This document shows, piece by piece, positions 48,302 through 58,122 of a DNA stretch of 64,000 bases. Source of the DNA: Rhizaria sp. SCN 62-66. Its lineage: Eukaryota; Rhizaria, unplaced. The notes below the pieces were generated by a model. The model made no database searches and had not been told where the DNA came from. It worked only from the letters and a program-made list of their open reading frames with translations. The position numbers and the translations under genes were made by a program. Where the stretch lies: positions 1 to 64,000 of the forward strand of contig MEDY01000055.1 in assembly GCA_001724265.1 (NCBI GenBank), written 5' to 3'. Numbering within the stretch: position 1 is the stretch's first letter; every line of letters starts with the position of its first letter.

Positions 48302-51102
48302 ATGAGTAGTGAACAGGTTGATACTACGGGTGATGCCACCCATGCCGCGTCTACTGGTACGTTTGATATCGATCCATCCCTCCAAAGTTGTGCTGTGTCC
48401 GAGCTTTGCTGCGCACACCGCCTGTCCCACCTTTCCTTGCCTCCCCAGGACACCACATGAATGTTTTTCACTCCCAGTTCAAATGCTCACATACGCCACA
48501 ACCTCATCATTAACGCCAACATCTTTCTGCGAATATCCCCCCTCATTCTGCATCTCAGCCGAGGACACTAAGCAGCAGGACCAGCCGCAGGAGCAACAAC
48601 AGCAGGAGAAGTCTTCTGAGGCCGCCCCTGCTCCGTCCACTGCGTCCACCACGGCCATCCCCGACGCGTCCGCGCTCGAGGGCCGCAAGCAGGTGCGCGT
48701 GTACGTGCCCGAGTCGTCCCGCTCTGACTGCGACTGGGCCGCGCTCTTCGCGCAGGCCAAGGCCGGCGTCGAGGCCGCCTCCAAGGCCGCGCTCTACGTC
48801 GGCTCCGACACCGAGAACAACGGCGCCGTGTACGCGCTGCTGGTTGCGCCCGCCGGCGAGGACGATGCTGCGGCCGACGCCGTGGTGGCCGCCGCCAAGG
48901 CCGAGGTGGAGACGCTGTTCTCAGATCCCGTTAAGCGCGCCACCCTCACCGCCGCAGCGCTCGCCGCCTCCGCCACGAACAGCAGCAACAATGGCGACGG
49001 CGCGATTGAGCAGGACACCAAGCGCTCCCGCCCCGCAGGCGAGTCTGCGGACAACGCGGACGAGCCCCTCGTGGAGCTGCCGCTCGGGTTGTACGCAGCT
49101 GACGCCAAGGATACCCGCGCCTCAACCTTCTTTAAGCGCAACGACGACAACTCCGCCAACGCGGGCGGCGCCGTCGGCTACGGCCAGGCGGGCGCGGGCG
49201 GGTACTCGTCCATGCCCGCGGGCCCCGGCTACGATCGTCCTCACGGCAACAGCGCCGTGCACGACAACGCCGACTTCATCGAGATCCCCAACGACAAGGT
49301 CGGCATGGTCATTGGTCGCAAGGGCGAGACGATCCACGTGCTCCAGTCCATGACGGGCGCGCGCATCACAATCGCGCGCGAGTGCGACCCGGGCTCGCAG
49401 ATGCGCAAGGTGAACATCTCGGGCAGCCCCGACGCCGTGGCCCACGCCAAGTCCGAGATCAACAAAGTCATCGCGCGCGCCGCTCTCACGCCCTCGGGCC
49501 CCGACGGCGCCTCTGCGGGCCCACTCGCGCCCGCGCCCGGCAGCGACACCGTCAAGATCAACGTCCCGAACCAGTTCGTGGGCATCCTCATCGGCCGCCA
49601 GGGCGAGACGATCCGCGCGCTCCAGGTCAAGTCCTCCTGCACCGTCCAGATCCAGCGCGAGGTACGTTCCACAGAACAAGATTTCGCAGCGTATTCACGC
49701 ATTTCTTGATTTTCTTCGTCGATATGTTAATAGCTCATACTAGAGCCTCGTTTTTGATCAGCGCACTTACATCTATATTGCTTTTTGTTCTCATTTGTTA
49801 CTTGTTCCCCGACTTAGGCCGACATGCCCCCCGGTTCCACGTCGCGCGAGGTCACGCTTATTGGCCTGCCCGACGCCATCGCCACCGCGCGCCACGAGAT
49901 TGCGCTGCTGGTGCAGAACGCCGAGAACCCCGGCTCGGTGCCCGCGGCGCAGCTTGTGTCGCACCTGGGTCGCCGCGAGGACCGCACCATGACGATGGAG
50001 GTCCCCCACCAGGTACGAAGATCGAGATATATACGCTTCTATTGGGTGATATTAACGCAAATGTGTCATATTTAGTGATCGAATCTTCTTGTATATCTAA
50101 GTCATTTTGTTTTGTTTCTGAATCTCACGAATCTTCATTGCATTGTACTCCGCCTCGTTTCCGTCCTCTCACCCCAGGCCGTCGCGCTGGTCATCGGCAA
50201 GGGCGGCGAGAGCATCCGCACGATTCAGCAGCAGACGGGCGTGCGCGTGCAGGTCAGCAAGGACCAGACGACGCCCCTGCGCGGCGTCACGCTTACGGGC
50301 CCCTCGATGGACGCCCTGCAGCGCGCGCGCGCCATGGTCGACGGCTACGTGTCGCAGTCCTACCAGCAGTCGGGCGGCGGCCACGGCGGGCCCGGCGGCT
50401 ACGGCGGCCCCGGCCAGCAGGGCGGCTACGGCGCCGCCCCCCGCGGCGGCTACCAGGGCCGCGGCGGGCCCGGCGGCTACGGCGGCCCACAGGGCGGCTA
50501 CGGCGGCCAAGCCGGCTACCAGGTATGTTTGCGCAACAAGATCTACACAACGAGATTGATTGAATTTAGCACATCTAATACTGCATATATATATGCGTGT
50601 TTACTATACGTCCCCTCTAGACGAAGCTATACTGAATTTGTATTTCTAATTTCATCTCACCACATCTGGTTCTTCTCTTTCTTGCTTTGCTCGTTCATGA
50701 TGACGACGATCATGACAACCACAGGCCGGCTACCAGCAAGGCGGCTACCAGCAGGGCGGCTACCCGCCCCAGGGCGGCTACCAGCAGGGCGCCTACGGTC
50801 AGGCCGCCTACGCCCAGCAGGGCTACGCGGCGCAGGGCGCCTACAACCAGTACCCCACGCAGGCCGCCGGCAGCTACCCGGGCGCGCAGGGCGGCTACGA
50901 CCCCTACGCGCAGCAGCAGGCCGCCTACGGCCAGCAGCAGGGTGGCTACAGCGCGGCCGCGGCCGGCGCGGGCGCGGTTGCGGGCACTGGTGCCACCGCG
51001 GGCGGCTACAACGTGGCCGAGCTGGAGGCGTACTACGTCGGCCAGGGCTACACCCAGGAGCAGGCGCGTTCCTTTGCCAAGCAGTACACCGACGCCAAGT
51101 AA
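48302..51102 (+). CDS. KH-domain RNA/ssDNA-binding protein, FUBP/KSRP-like
   Basis: Five exons: 48302-48356, 48559-49661, 49818-50012, 50178-50522, 50725-51102 (phases 1,0,0,0), 691 aa, TAA. Three KH domains: near 254 (NDKVGMVIGRKGETIHVLQS), near 349 (NQFVGILIGRQGETIRALQV) and near 443 (AVALVIGKGGESIRTIQQQT). Each has the GXXG loop (GRKG, GRQG, GKGG). The C-terminal third is a GGYxG/QGGY repeat tail, ending in a helical NVAELEAYYVGQGYTQEQAR motif like the Tyr-rich modules of FUBP proteins. Such proteins bind single-stranded nucleic acid in transcription or mRNA processing. Donors are GTACGT twice, GTACGA and GTATGT. The residues before KH1 are Gln/Ala-rich. Confidence 0.92.
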
Positions 51103-51123
51103 GGGCATCACTGCTCCTGCTAA

Positions 51124-51172
51124 CGGTCACCTCCCCACGGTCACCTGCTCTCGGTCACCTGTTCACGGTCAC
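51124..51172 (+). repeat. 14-bp tandem repeat, CGGTCAC core, four units
   Basis: CGGTCAC starts at 51124, 51138, 51152 and 51166, exactly 14 bases apart, with CGGTCACCT shared by the first three. It begins 22 bases after the KH gene stop, so it lies in that gene's 3' UTR. Confidence 0.75.
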
Positions 51173-51557
51173 GCGCGGACGCGATGTGCTTTCTAAGCCG
51201 ATGAAATACCAATAAGAATGACGTTATGGATGGATATGTTTTGCTTAATTCTCGTTTAAATGTACTGTCTTACGATTCGTTAGATCCGCATGATGTATCT
51301 ATTCAACGAAATGCTATTATCTGCTGCTTGTTTCGCTGCTTCTTCTTGTTTGTTGTTCCTCAATGGCTTGCTGCTGCTTGCTGCTGCTTGCTCGTTTGTT
51401 TTTCACCGAAGTTTTATACCTAAAAATAGTTCACACACACAATAATTCTGCCTTATTGTTTCATTTGTTCAAATTCCCCTGTGTCTTTACTGCTTTTGTC
51501 TTGACCTTGCAGTTATTTTATTGACATCACTTTGCCTTCAACATCCTTTGTTATCAT

Positions 51558-51752
51558 ATTCATTCATTCATTCATTCATTCATTCATTCATTCATTCATT
51601 CATTCATTCATTCATTCATTCATTCATTCATTCATTCATTCATTCATNNNNNNNNNNNNNNNNATTCATTCATTCATTCATTCATTCATTCATTCATTCA
51701 TTCATTCATTCATTCATTCATTCATTCATTCATTCATTCATTCATTCATTCA
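51558..51752. repeat. TTCA tetranucleotide microsatellite with assembly gap
   Basis: A near-perfect TTCA array is interrupted by 16 Ns at 51648-51663. The true length is unknown. Confidence 0.95.
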
Positions 51753-52514
51753 AAAGTCATGTCACATTCAAACCATCCTTGTGTATGTCACTTGCCTTGT
51801 CGTTGCCACTGCCATGGTTGATATAGACTTCAATGTCTCCGTCTTGTTTCTACCTATCGTCGATGTCACTGCCCTTGTTTGTTTCTATCTCGTCGATGTT
51901 TTTATTTCAATGCGACATTACGCAAGCGCTCTCTTGCACACTCGCGACTTTCTTGTCCGCTCACTCTTTCCGTAGCCCACAGTCGCTGTCTGCAGTCACC
52001 GCCAACGGTCATTGCGGCCAGCCTCTGCTCGCACGGTCATGCGCTTCCGTGCTGCGCTGGGTACGCTTGCACTCACTGCTGCTCACCTCACTTCATTTCA
52101 CTTCATTGCGCTATGCTTTGACTGATAGACTGACTGATTGATCTTGCAATGCTGTGCTCGTATTTTGTGCCGCGCGCTTGTAATGCTTGCTTTTATGTAT
52201 GCGATGGATACGTTGTGTGATGATACTGCTGATGCTTGTGATGCATGCTGAATCGAAAGTGATGATACGATGCGAACTTGATGATGATGACGATGATTAT
52301 GATGATACGATAATGATGATGATGTTTACGACTGATGCTGATGATAATTTTTAATGGTGTTTATGCTACGTGTGTCTTGTTACATACAACTTATTCATTT
52401 CACAGCTGTATTATTGAAAATCAGCATTCGACTGCGATTGTTCATAGCATTTTATCATACTGTAGCATTTTATCGTCGTGTTGCCAATTAATAACACCAC
52501 CTTGAATTAGCAGT

Positions 52515-54337
52515 TTACTCAACGTGCTTCGTACTTCCAACTTCCTTGTTATCACAGCTGCTCATTGCACAGCTCTTATCGCCATTCATATCACACTTGC
52601 TATTGTTGTCGCTGTTCCCTGAGCAGTCATGATCGTTTCGCTTGCTCATTGCCGCACTGGTCACTTCCTCGACCTCGTCCCTGATCTGCTCGCGCGTCGC
52701 CGCATAGCCGAACTTGCCACCGCCGTAAAACGTCAGGTACGGCGGGAAGTTCGGCCTCGTCGGCGCAAACTGCGCGCTGGCCCAGTAGCCCGCGCGCACC
52801 CACGCGCACTGGACGTGGGCAAAGATGGTCAGGTGGCCGGGGGTCCCGAGCCCGGCCAGAGCGGCGAGCGCGCCCGCAGTCGCTGCGTCACCCTCAACCG
52901 CACTCTCTGCGCCAGCGCTCTCTGCGCCATTGCTCTCAGCAGCGGCGGCGGCGGTGGCGGGAACCGCGACCCCTGCTGCGTTTGCGCGCGGCGCGGGGAT
53001 GATGTGCGCCACGGTGCACACGAGGTGCGCCACGCAGTCCGCCACGGCGACGTCTCCGTGCGCGCGCGACGCCGCCACGGCCTCGCGTACCGACGCGGGC
53101 GCGTTGGACAGGGCCTGCGCGCGCCGGCGGGCGGCAGCGGCGGCCAGCGCAGCCGCCTTAGAGGCCTCGGCGACGGCGGCCTTGGCGGCGGCCGCGGCAA
53201 CCTTGCCAGCAGCAGCCTTGGCAGCCGCGACGGCAGCCTTGGCCTAGGCGTCTTCAGTCGAGGCGAGGGCGACTGAGGAATCAGTAGCAGTCGCTTCAAC
53301 GCTGTCACCAACGCTAGCAGTGTTGCCCGTGAACTGAGCGAGGCAAGGGCGCTTGGCGACGTGCTCAGGCGTGGCGTCGTCTTTGTCGCCACAGCGATGC
53401 GCCTGAGTCGTGACGCTGGCACTGGCACTGGTGCTTGCGCCAGCACTGGAGCCAGCAGTTCCAACAGTGGAGCTCTCTAAGGTAGAGGCAGCGGTGCCTT
53501 CACGGGTCTGCTTTTGCTTGCTATTCTGATGCTGTTTGTCGCTACCCTTGCTGTTGATGATGCTGTTGTTGTTGCTCGCCACAGCGGGCAGAGGCGCGTC
53601 TTCCCAACCCGGAACGCATGTCGCGATGCCCAGGCGGGCCAGCTTTGGCAGTGAAATGACATCGCCCTCGTTGTTCACAGTCTCCTCAGCCGAGGTGCTT
53701 GCATCAGAGCTACTTGCTGTTGCTTCAGTCGTCGCTGTCGCAGTGCGAGCGCTATTCGCAGGGGCGGGCTGGGGGCCGTATGTGTCGAAGCCGGAGCACT
53801 TGCCGATGCTCTTAACAGTCTCTTCCATGCCCATGACGGGGATGTTGAGCACTAAGCACGATGCAAATACAATACAAATCAACGATGAGGCAGAGACATC
53901 AGTAGGTTAGAGAAAGCACGTGCAATGTCGGAGTATGAAAGCGCAAGATGAGGCTTCGATTATAACGTACCGAAGCGGCGTGTTTTCTGCAGCAATGTTG
54001 CGGAGAATCGTGTCTCATTCATGGACATGATGAATGCACCGGCGACGTTTGTGGTAGGCGTGAGCCAGCTGATAGTCATCGCGTTGCACTTGCGCTGCGG
54101 GCCAGCAGTCAGGGGCTCGCTCGTCGTCAGCACGCACACGGGGTTCGTGTACAGCATGCGCGCGTAGTGCGACGGCGCAAGTAGCACCGGCTCGCCGTAC
54201 GGGTGCTTGTTAAGGACCAACGTGGGCAGGACCAAGATCTTCTTAGCAGAAGTTGTGACTATCTTGCTGTCCGCAGTGTGCTGAGTGGTCGCTGTGGGGT
54301 CCGCGGAGACGGGTGTAGTCTGTTCCTGTTGCGACAT
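52515..54337 (-). CDS. Flavin reductase-like (FMN-binding split-barrel) protein, with one in-frame TAG
   Basis: Exons are complement of 52515-53851 and 53971-54337 (phase 1, donor GTACGT), 567 codons plus TAA. Residues about 55-150 match the first half of a flavin reductase domain: YTNPVCVLTTSEPL, KCNAMTISWLTPTTNVAGAF, then across the intron FVLNIPVMGMEETVKSIGKC. A Ser/Thr/Asn-rich and Ala/Lys-rich insertion of about 200 residues follows and contains TAG at 53244-53246 (codon 325). The second half resumes in the same frame: VADCVAHLVCTVAHIIPAP, then HLTIFAHVQCAWVRAGYW and PPYLTFYGGGKFGY, the usual end of this family. It probably binds FMN; partner unknown. The domain is complete only if TAG is read through. 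Confidence 0.82.
53244..53246 (-). other. In-frame TAG (probable sense codon)
   Basis: Context ASTEDA-TAG-AKAAVAA, within a GC-rich exon. Two halves of one flavin reductase domain lie on either side in the same frame, and no AT-rich intron with GTACG donor surrounds it. Confidence 0.82.
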
Positions 54338-55169
54338 AATTAGAGTGGGCAAGCTTTCTCCCAAGGAAAACAACAAACAAAGTTGCTTTAAGCCGTTTGA
54401 CGATCAAATTCAGGCTGTATGATATGTTCTTGTTAAACTCGCTGCCAACCTTTTTTCGGTCCAGCAACGGTCGAGAGAGCGGAGGGCGTGCGTTTGGCCG
54501 AACGCAAAGAGCAGGCTTTCAAATGACCTGGTTTCGTATACATATCGCGGTAATTTGACATTACAAATGGTGTTTGCCGGTGTTGCTAGTCACAATTGAA
54601 GGCGTGCCATTTTTGTTTCAACCTGTTGCAGTGTGCGCGGATGCGTCGCGACTCCTTGAGCTATGTGTGCCGACCTCGGCGACATCGTCTTTCCTAAATC
54701 CAACACTCTCGGCCCTTTTGCGCGCCCTTCCGCTCCTGTGCGCGCGTCTGCTGGCGGATGATTTACTTGGTCAACACTCATCACACTGCTTACAGACTAC
54801 TGTGAGCCTTCTAATGACTGTTATGCTCCGTATTGCCCCGTGGCGCGTGCGTCATATCCCGTTCGACACGAGCTCACGCCCACCTCGTGCCGTTGGCCAG
54901 CGCTACTCGTGTTCCTCGATTGCGCTGCTGCGCGGCCCTAAATTCGGAAATGGCTACTGGAATAGACTACATCAAGTGCAAATGCACACGTGTGTTGTGC
55001 TTTATTGTCATGTTAGTCGTTTTTCCACGCGTATATTCCTCGCTAATACGCCCACGTACCACCCCAACGTCTCACTCCGCCTCGCTTTCACCTTCTGTTC
55101 ACCCACCGTCTTCCCTCTCATATTACTTCACCACACTGCTCCTGCCCTACCTGCGTTACATAGCCTGAG
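54338..55169. other. Divergent promoter region
   Basis: Region between the flavin-reductase-like and formin genes. Its composition is intermediate. A 204-codon plus-strand frame (54574-55188) overlaps the formin start in another frame and looks like chance. Confidence 0.4.
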
Positions 55170-57467
55170 ATGTCTGAGCAAAAGCTGAAATCTCAGCTGG
55201 CCGATGTGACGGACCTGTATAACAAAGAGTGCGAAAAGGTCCGCGCACTCGAGGCCGCGCTGACCAACTTCAAGCGCCGCGAGCCGCTCGTGCAGATGTT
55301 GTGGCAGGAGACGTCCCTGCTGCGCCGCTTGCTCGACCGCCAGATGCAGACCAACCTGGCCGTGATTGACCTGCCGACGGGCCGCCTGAAGCCCGGCGTG
55401 AGCGGCGTCCAGCTCACCGACAAAGACCGCCTCGCCGTCATGGCGCTCAACCTCGTCCAGACCGAGAACGCCACGGCCGCGTTCCCGCCCGCGTTCCTGG
55501 CCGGCGCGACGTCCCCCGAGCAGGCCGCGGCCGTGAACAAGGCCGCCAGCTCGGCCGCGCTGACCGGTGGCAGCGACCCCGTCGCCGTGGCCACCGCCAA
55601 CGCCGAGGCCCGCGTCGCTGCGCTGCAGACCATCGTAGACTCGTCCTCCAACGCCTCCTCCAACGGCCCCGCTCCGGACATCTTCGCCGATGCCCCCGTG
55701 GCGCCCGCGCCCGCGCCCGACGCGTCGATCCCGCTGCCGCCCATGGACCTCTTCGGCCCCGGCTCCGGCATCCCCCCCGCGCCCGCCATGGACGGCGTCC
55801 CCGCGCCTCCCGCGGACCTCTTCGGCGCGCCCCCGGCCCCCGCAGACCTGTTCGGCGCCCCGCCCGCGCCCGCCGATCTCTTCGGCGCGCCGCCGCCGCC
55901 CGGCGACCTGTTTGGCGCCCCCGGCGCGCCCATGTTCGACCTCTTTGGCGCATCCGAGCCCGCGGGCCCGGAGCTGACGAAGCCGCTGGTCAAGCCCGGC
56001 AAGAAGATGAAGGCGCTGCACTGGAAGAGCATCATTGTTGGCGCCAAGGACAAGCGCTCCGACACGGTTAAGAACTCTATCTGGGTCGAGATCGAGAATA
56101 TGTACGACTCTGTCGTCAAGAAGGCGCTGGACAAGGCCGAGCTGGAGGAGCGCTTCACGGGCCTGCCGGTCAAGAAGGACCTGTCCAAGCCCGCGGCCAA
56201 GAGCGAGGAGGAGGACGACCTGCCGAAGCGCGTGTTCGATCCCAAGCGCCACGACCAGCTCTCGATCATGCTGTCCAAGATGCCGGCCAACGACGTGCAG
56301 CGCAAGGCGATCCTCACACTCGACACGAAGCTGCTGACCATGGACCAGATCGAGAACCTGCACAAGGCCATCTTCACCTCGGAGGAAGTCGCCATGGTCC
56401 AAGCCGCGAACCTGCCCAAGGACAAGATGCTGCTACCTGAGAAGTGGGTCACTGCGCTGTGCACCATCCCCCAGATCGCGGCCCGCCTCGAGTGCTGGCG
56501 CTTCTCGCTCACCTTCGACGCGTCCTTCAACGACGTGCACAAGCCGCTCGCGCGCGTCGAGTCGGCGTGTACGCAGATCCGCCAGTCGCAGGCGTGGAAG
56601 CGCATGATGGCCATTATCCTCGTCATCGGCAACTACCTCAACGGCGGCACGCCCCGTGGCCAGGCCGACGGTTTCGAGCTTGAGTCGCTGAGCAAGCTGG
56701 CGCGCATCAAGGACGGGTCCGGTGAGGTCTCGCTGCTCGACTACATCATGCAGGTCGCCATCAAGGTCCACGGCGAGGACTTCCCCGAGAAGCTCTCGGA
56801 CGAGCTCTCGCTGGTCGCGGAGGTTAAGAACTTCTCGCTCAAGACCATCGCAGGTGACTGCCGCCGCCTCGTGTCCAAGACCAACCTGAACAAGAAGATG
56901 CAGTCGCTGGTGTCGGCGCAGATCACCGACAACAACGACCCCTTCGACAGCGTGCAGACAGCCTTCAACGACAAGGCGGTCGCGCGCGTGAGCTCGCTTG
57001 AGAGCAAGGCCAAGTCGGTCACGGACGCCTTCGTGGAGCTGCTGCAATACCTGGACCCCGACATGCCGCGCAACAAGGCCGAGGGCGCCGACACGGAGGA
57101 GTTCTTCGCATCAATCAACGATTTCGTGCAGTACGTTGTCAAGTCTGCTGCCGACGCCAAGGCGCGCAAGGAGAACGAGCAGCGCGACGCCAAGCAGGCC
57201 GGCCACCTGGCCGAGCTCAAGAAGGCGCTGAGCAAGCCCAAGGGCCCCGCGGTGGGCGCCAGCAAGGGCACCGACGCCGCCAAGGACGCCCCCAAGGAGG
57301 AGAAGCCCGCGCTCTCGGCCAAGGAGATCGCGCAGGCGCAGAAGGCCGAGCGCGCCGCCGCCGCCGCCGCCGCTGCTGCCGCCGCCGCCGCTGCGGGCCC
57401 CGAGGGCGATGCCAAGGCTGCTGATGCTAAGGCTGACGCTAAGGCTGAGGACAAGAAGAAGAAGTAA
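55170..57467 (+). CDS. Formin (FH1-FH2 actin nucleator)
   Basis: Single exon, 765 aa, TAA. N-terminal coiled coil (LADVTDLYNKECEKVRALEA) then a linker. A short FH1-like region at about 185-260 repeats APADLFGAPP-type units and has only short proline runs, so profilin binding may be weak. FH2 covers about 270-640: KKMKALHWKSI (lasso/Trp), FDPKRHDQLSIMLSKMP, LPEKWVTALCTIPQIAARLE, AIILVIGNYLNGGTPRGQAD (the conserved GNYLN motif) and GFELESLSKLARIKD. The C-terminus is Ala/Lys-rich coiled sequence without a clear DAD. It has no GBD/FH3 module, so it is short for a formin. It nucleates and elongates unbranched actin filaments. Confidence 0.95.
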   Translation: MSEQKLKSQLADVTDLYNKECEKVRALEAALTNFKRREPLVQMLWQETSLLRRLLDRQMQTNLAVIDLPTGRLKPGVSGVQLTDKDRLAVMALNLVQTENATAAFPPAFLAGATSPEQAAAVNKAASSAALTGGSDPVAVATANAEARVAALQTIVDSSSNASSNGPAPDIFADAPVAPAPAPDASIPLPPMDLFGPGSGIPPAPAMDGVPAPPADLFGAPPAPADLFGAPPAPADLFGAPPPPGDLFGAPGAPMFDLFGASEPAGPELTKPLVKPGKKMKALHWKSIIVGAKDKRSDTVKNSIWVEIENMYDSVVKKALDKAELEERFTGLPVKKDLSKPAAKSEEEDDLPKRVFDPKRHDQLSIMLSKMPANDVQRKAILTLDTKLLTMDQIENLHKAIFTSEEVAMVQAANLPKDKMLLPEKWVTALCTIPQIAARLECWRFSLTFDASFNDVHKPLARVESACTQIRQSQAWKRMMAIILVIGNYLNGGTPRGQADGFELESLSKLARIKDGSGEVSLLDYIMQVAIKVHGEDFPEKLSDELSLVAEVKNFSLKTIAGDCRRLVSKTNLNKKMQSLVSAQITDNNDPFDSVQTAFNDKAVARVSSLESKAKSVTDAFVELLQYLDPDMPRNKAEGADTEEFFASINDFVQYVVKSAADAKARKENEQRDAKQAGHLAELKKALSKPKGPAVGASKGTDAAKDAPKEEKPALSAKEIAQAQKAERAAAAAAAAAAAAAAGPEGDAKAADAKADAKAEDKKKK

Positions 57468-58122
57468 ATGCCTGAGTCGGAACCCCGCCCAGTCGTGGTA
57501 ATCTATGCTAAACTTGGAATTTTGATTGAAGCGTGTTGTTGTGTGTTTTATCGTGGTATGGTTGTGGTTGTTATTGTTGCGCTCACTTGTACATGTGTAG
57601 ATCAGCAGAAAGAGCACAGTGACTAAACCTTGTCCCGAATGCGACCGAGACACCGCACGCACTCAGTGCGACTCAAGTTATTGATGCTGCAGCTGCTATA
57701 TGCTATACGCTTCGCCTTTTTGTTTGTTCTTTTCAATCTTATGTTCTGCTGCTGCTGTCAGCTCTTTTGCTGTCTGCGAGCTTTTGTTTTTGTTTGTGCT
57801 ACCCCATTTCTTTTGATCGTTCTTTCAATACTAGCTTTCACATGATACGTATTCCAATAAGGTAACCATGTATTACCCGTTATACACAAGATTTATCCTA
57901 CCATCGCTCGATTTTAACTTTCATTCAATGTTTTCAGTGGTGACCAGTGAGAGTGACTGGTGACTAGGGCTGGGGGCGGTGACGAGGGCTGTCTTTGAAG
58001 AACGATATCTCGTTCAAAGCTCCGTCTATAGACGTGCACTTTAAACCAAGGGATTTCGACGTACTTTTATTTAAGTTCGGTAAATACACACTTCACTGGC
58101 AGCTAGCTACCTTCGTGGAGCG
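57468..58122. other. Intergenic region, CDC7 promoter
   Basis: AT-rich region from the formin 3' end to the kinase start. A GTGACCAGTGAGAGTGACTGGTGAC stretch near 57940 holds repeated GTGAC words. No gene is seen. Confidence 0.45.

Larger units (their letters stand above)
51103..52514. other. Long convergent spacer with simple repeats
   Basis: Holds four 14-bp CGGTCAC units just after the KH stop, a TTCA microsatellite with a 16-N gap, and GATGAT-rich sequence at about 52250-52350. No gene is seen. Confidence 0.55.

Noticed and set aside
51521-51975. Open frames through the TTCA array
   Set aside because: They encode only a repeated FIHS-type tetrapeptide and pass through Ns.
54574-55188. 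204-codon frame upstream of the formin
   Set aside because: It overlaps the formin start in another frame, has no recognisable domain, and lies in a promoter-like region.
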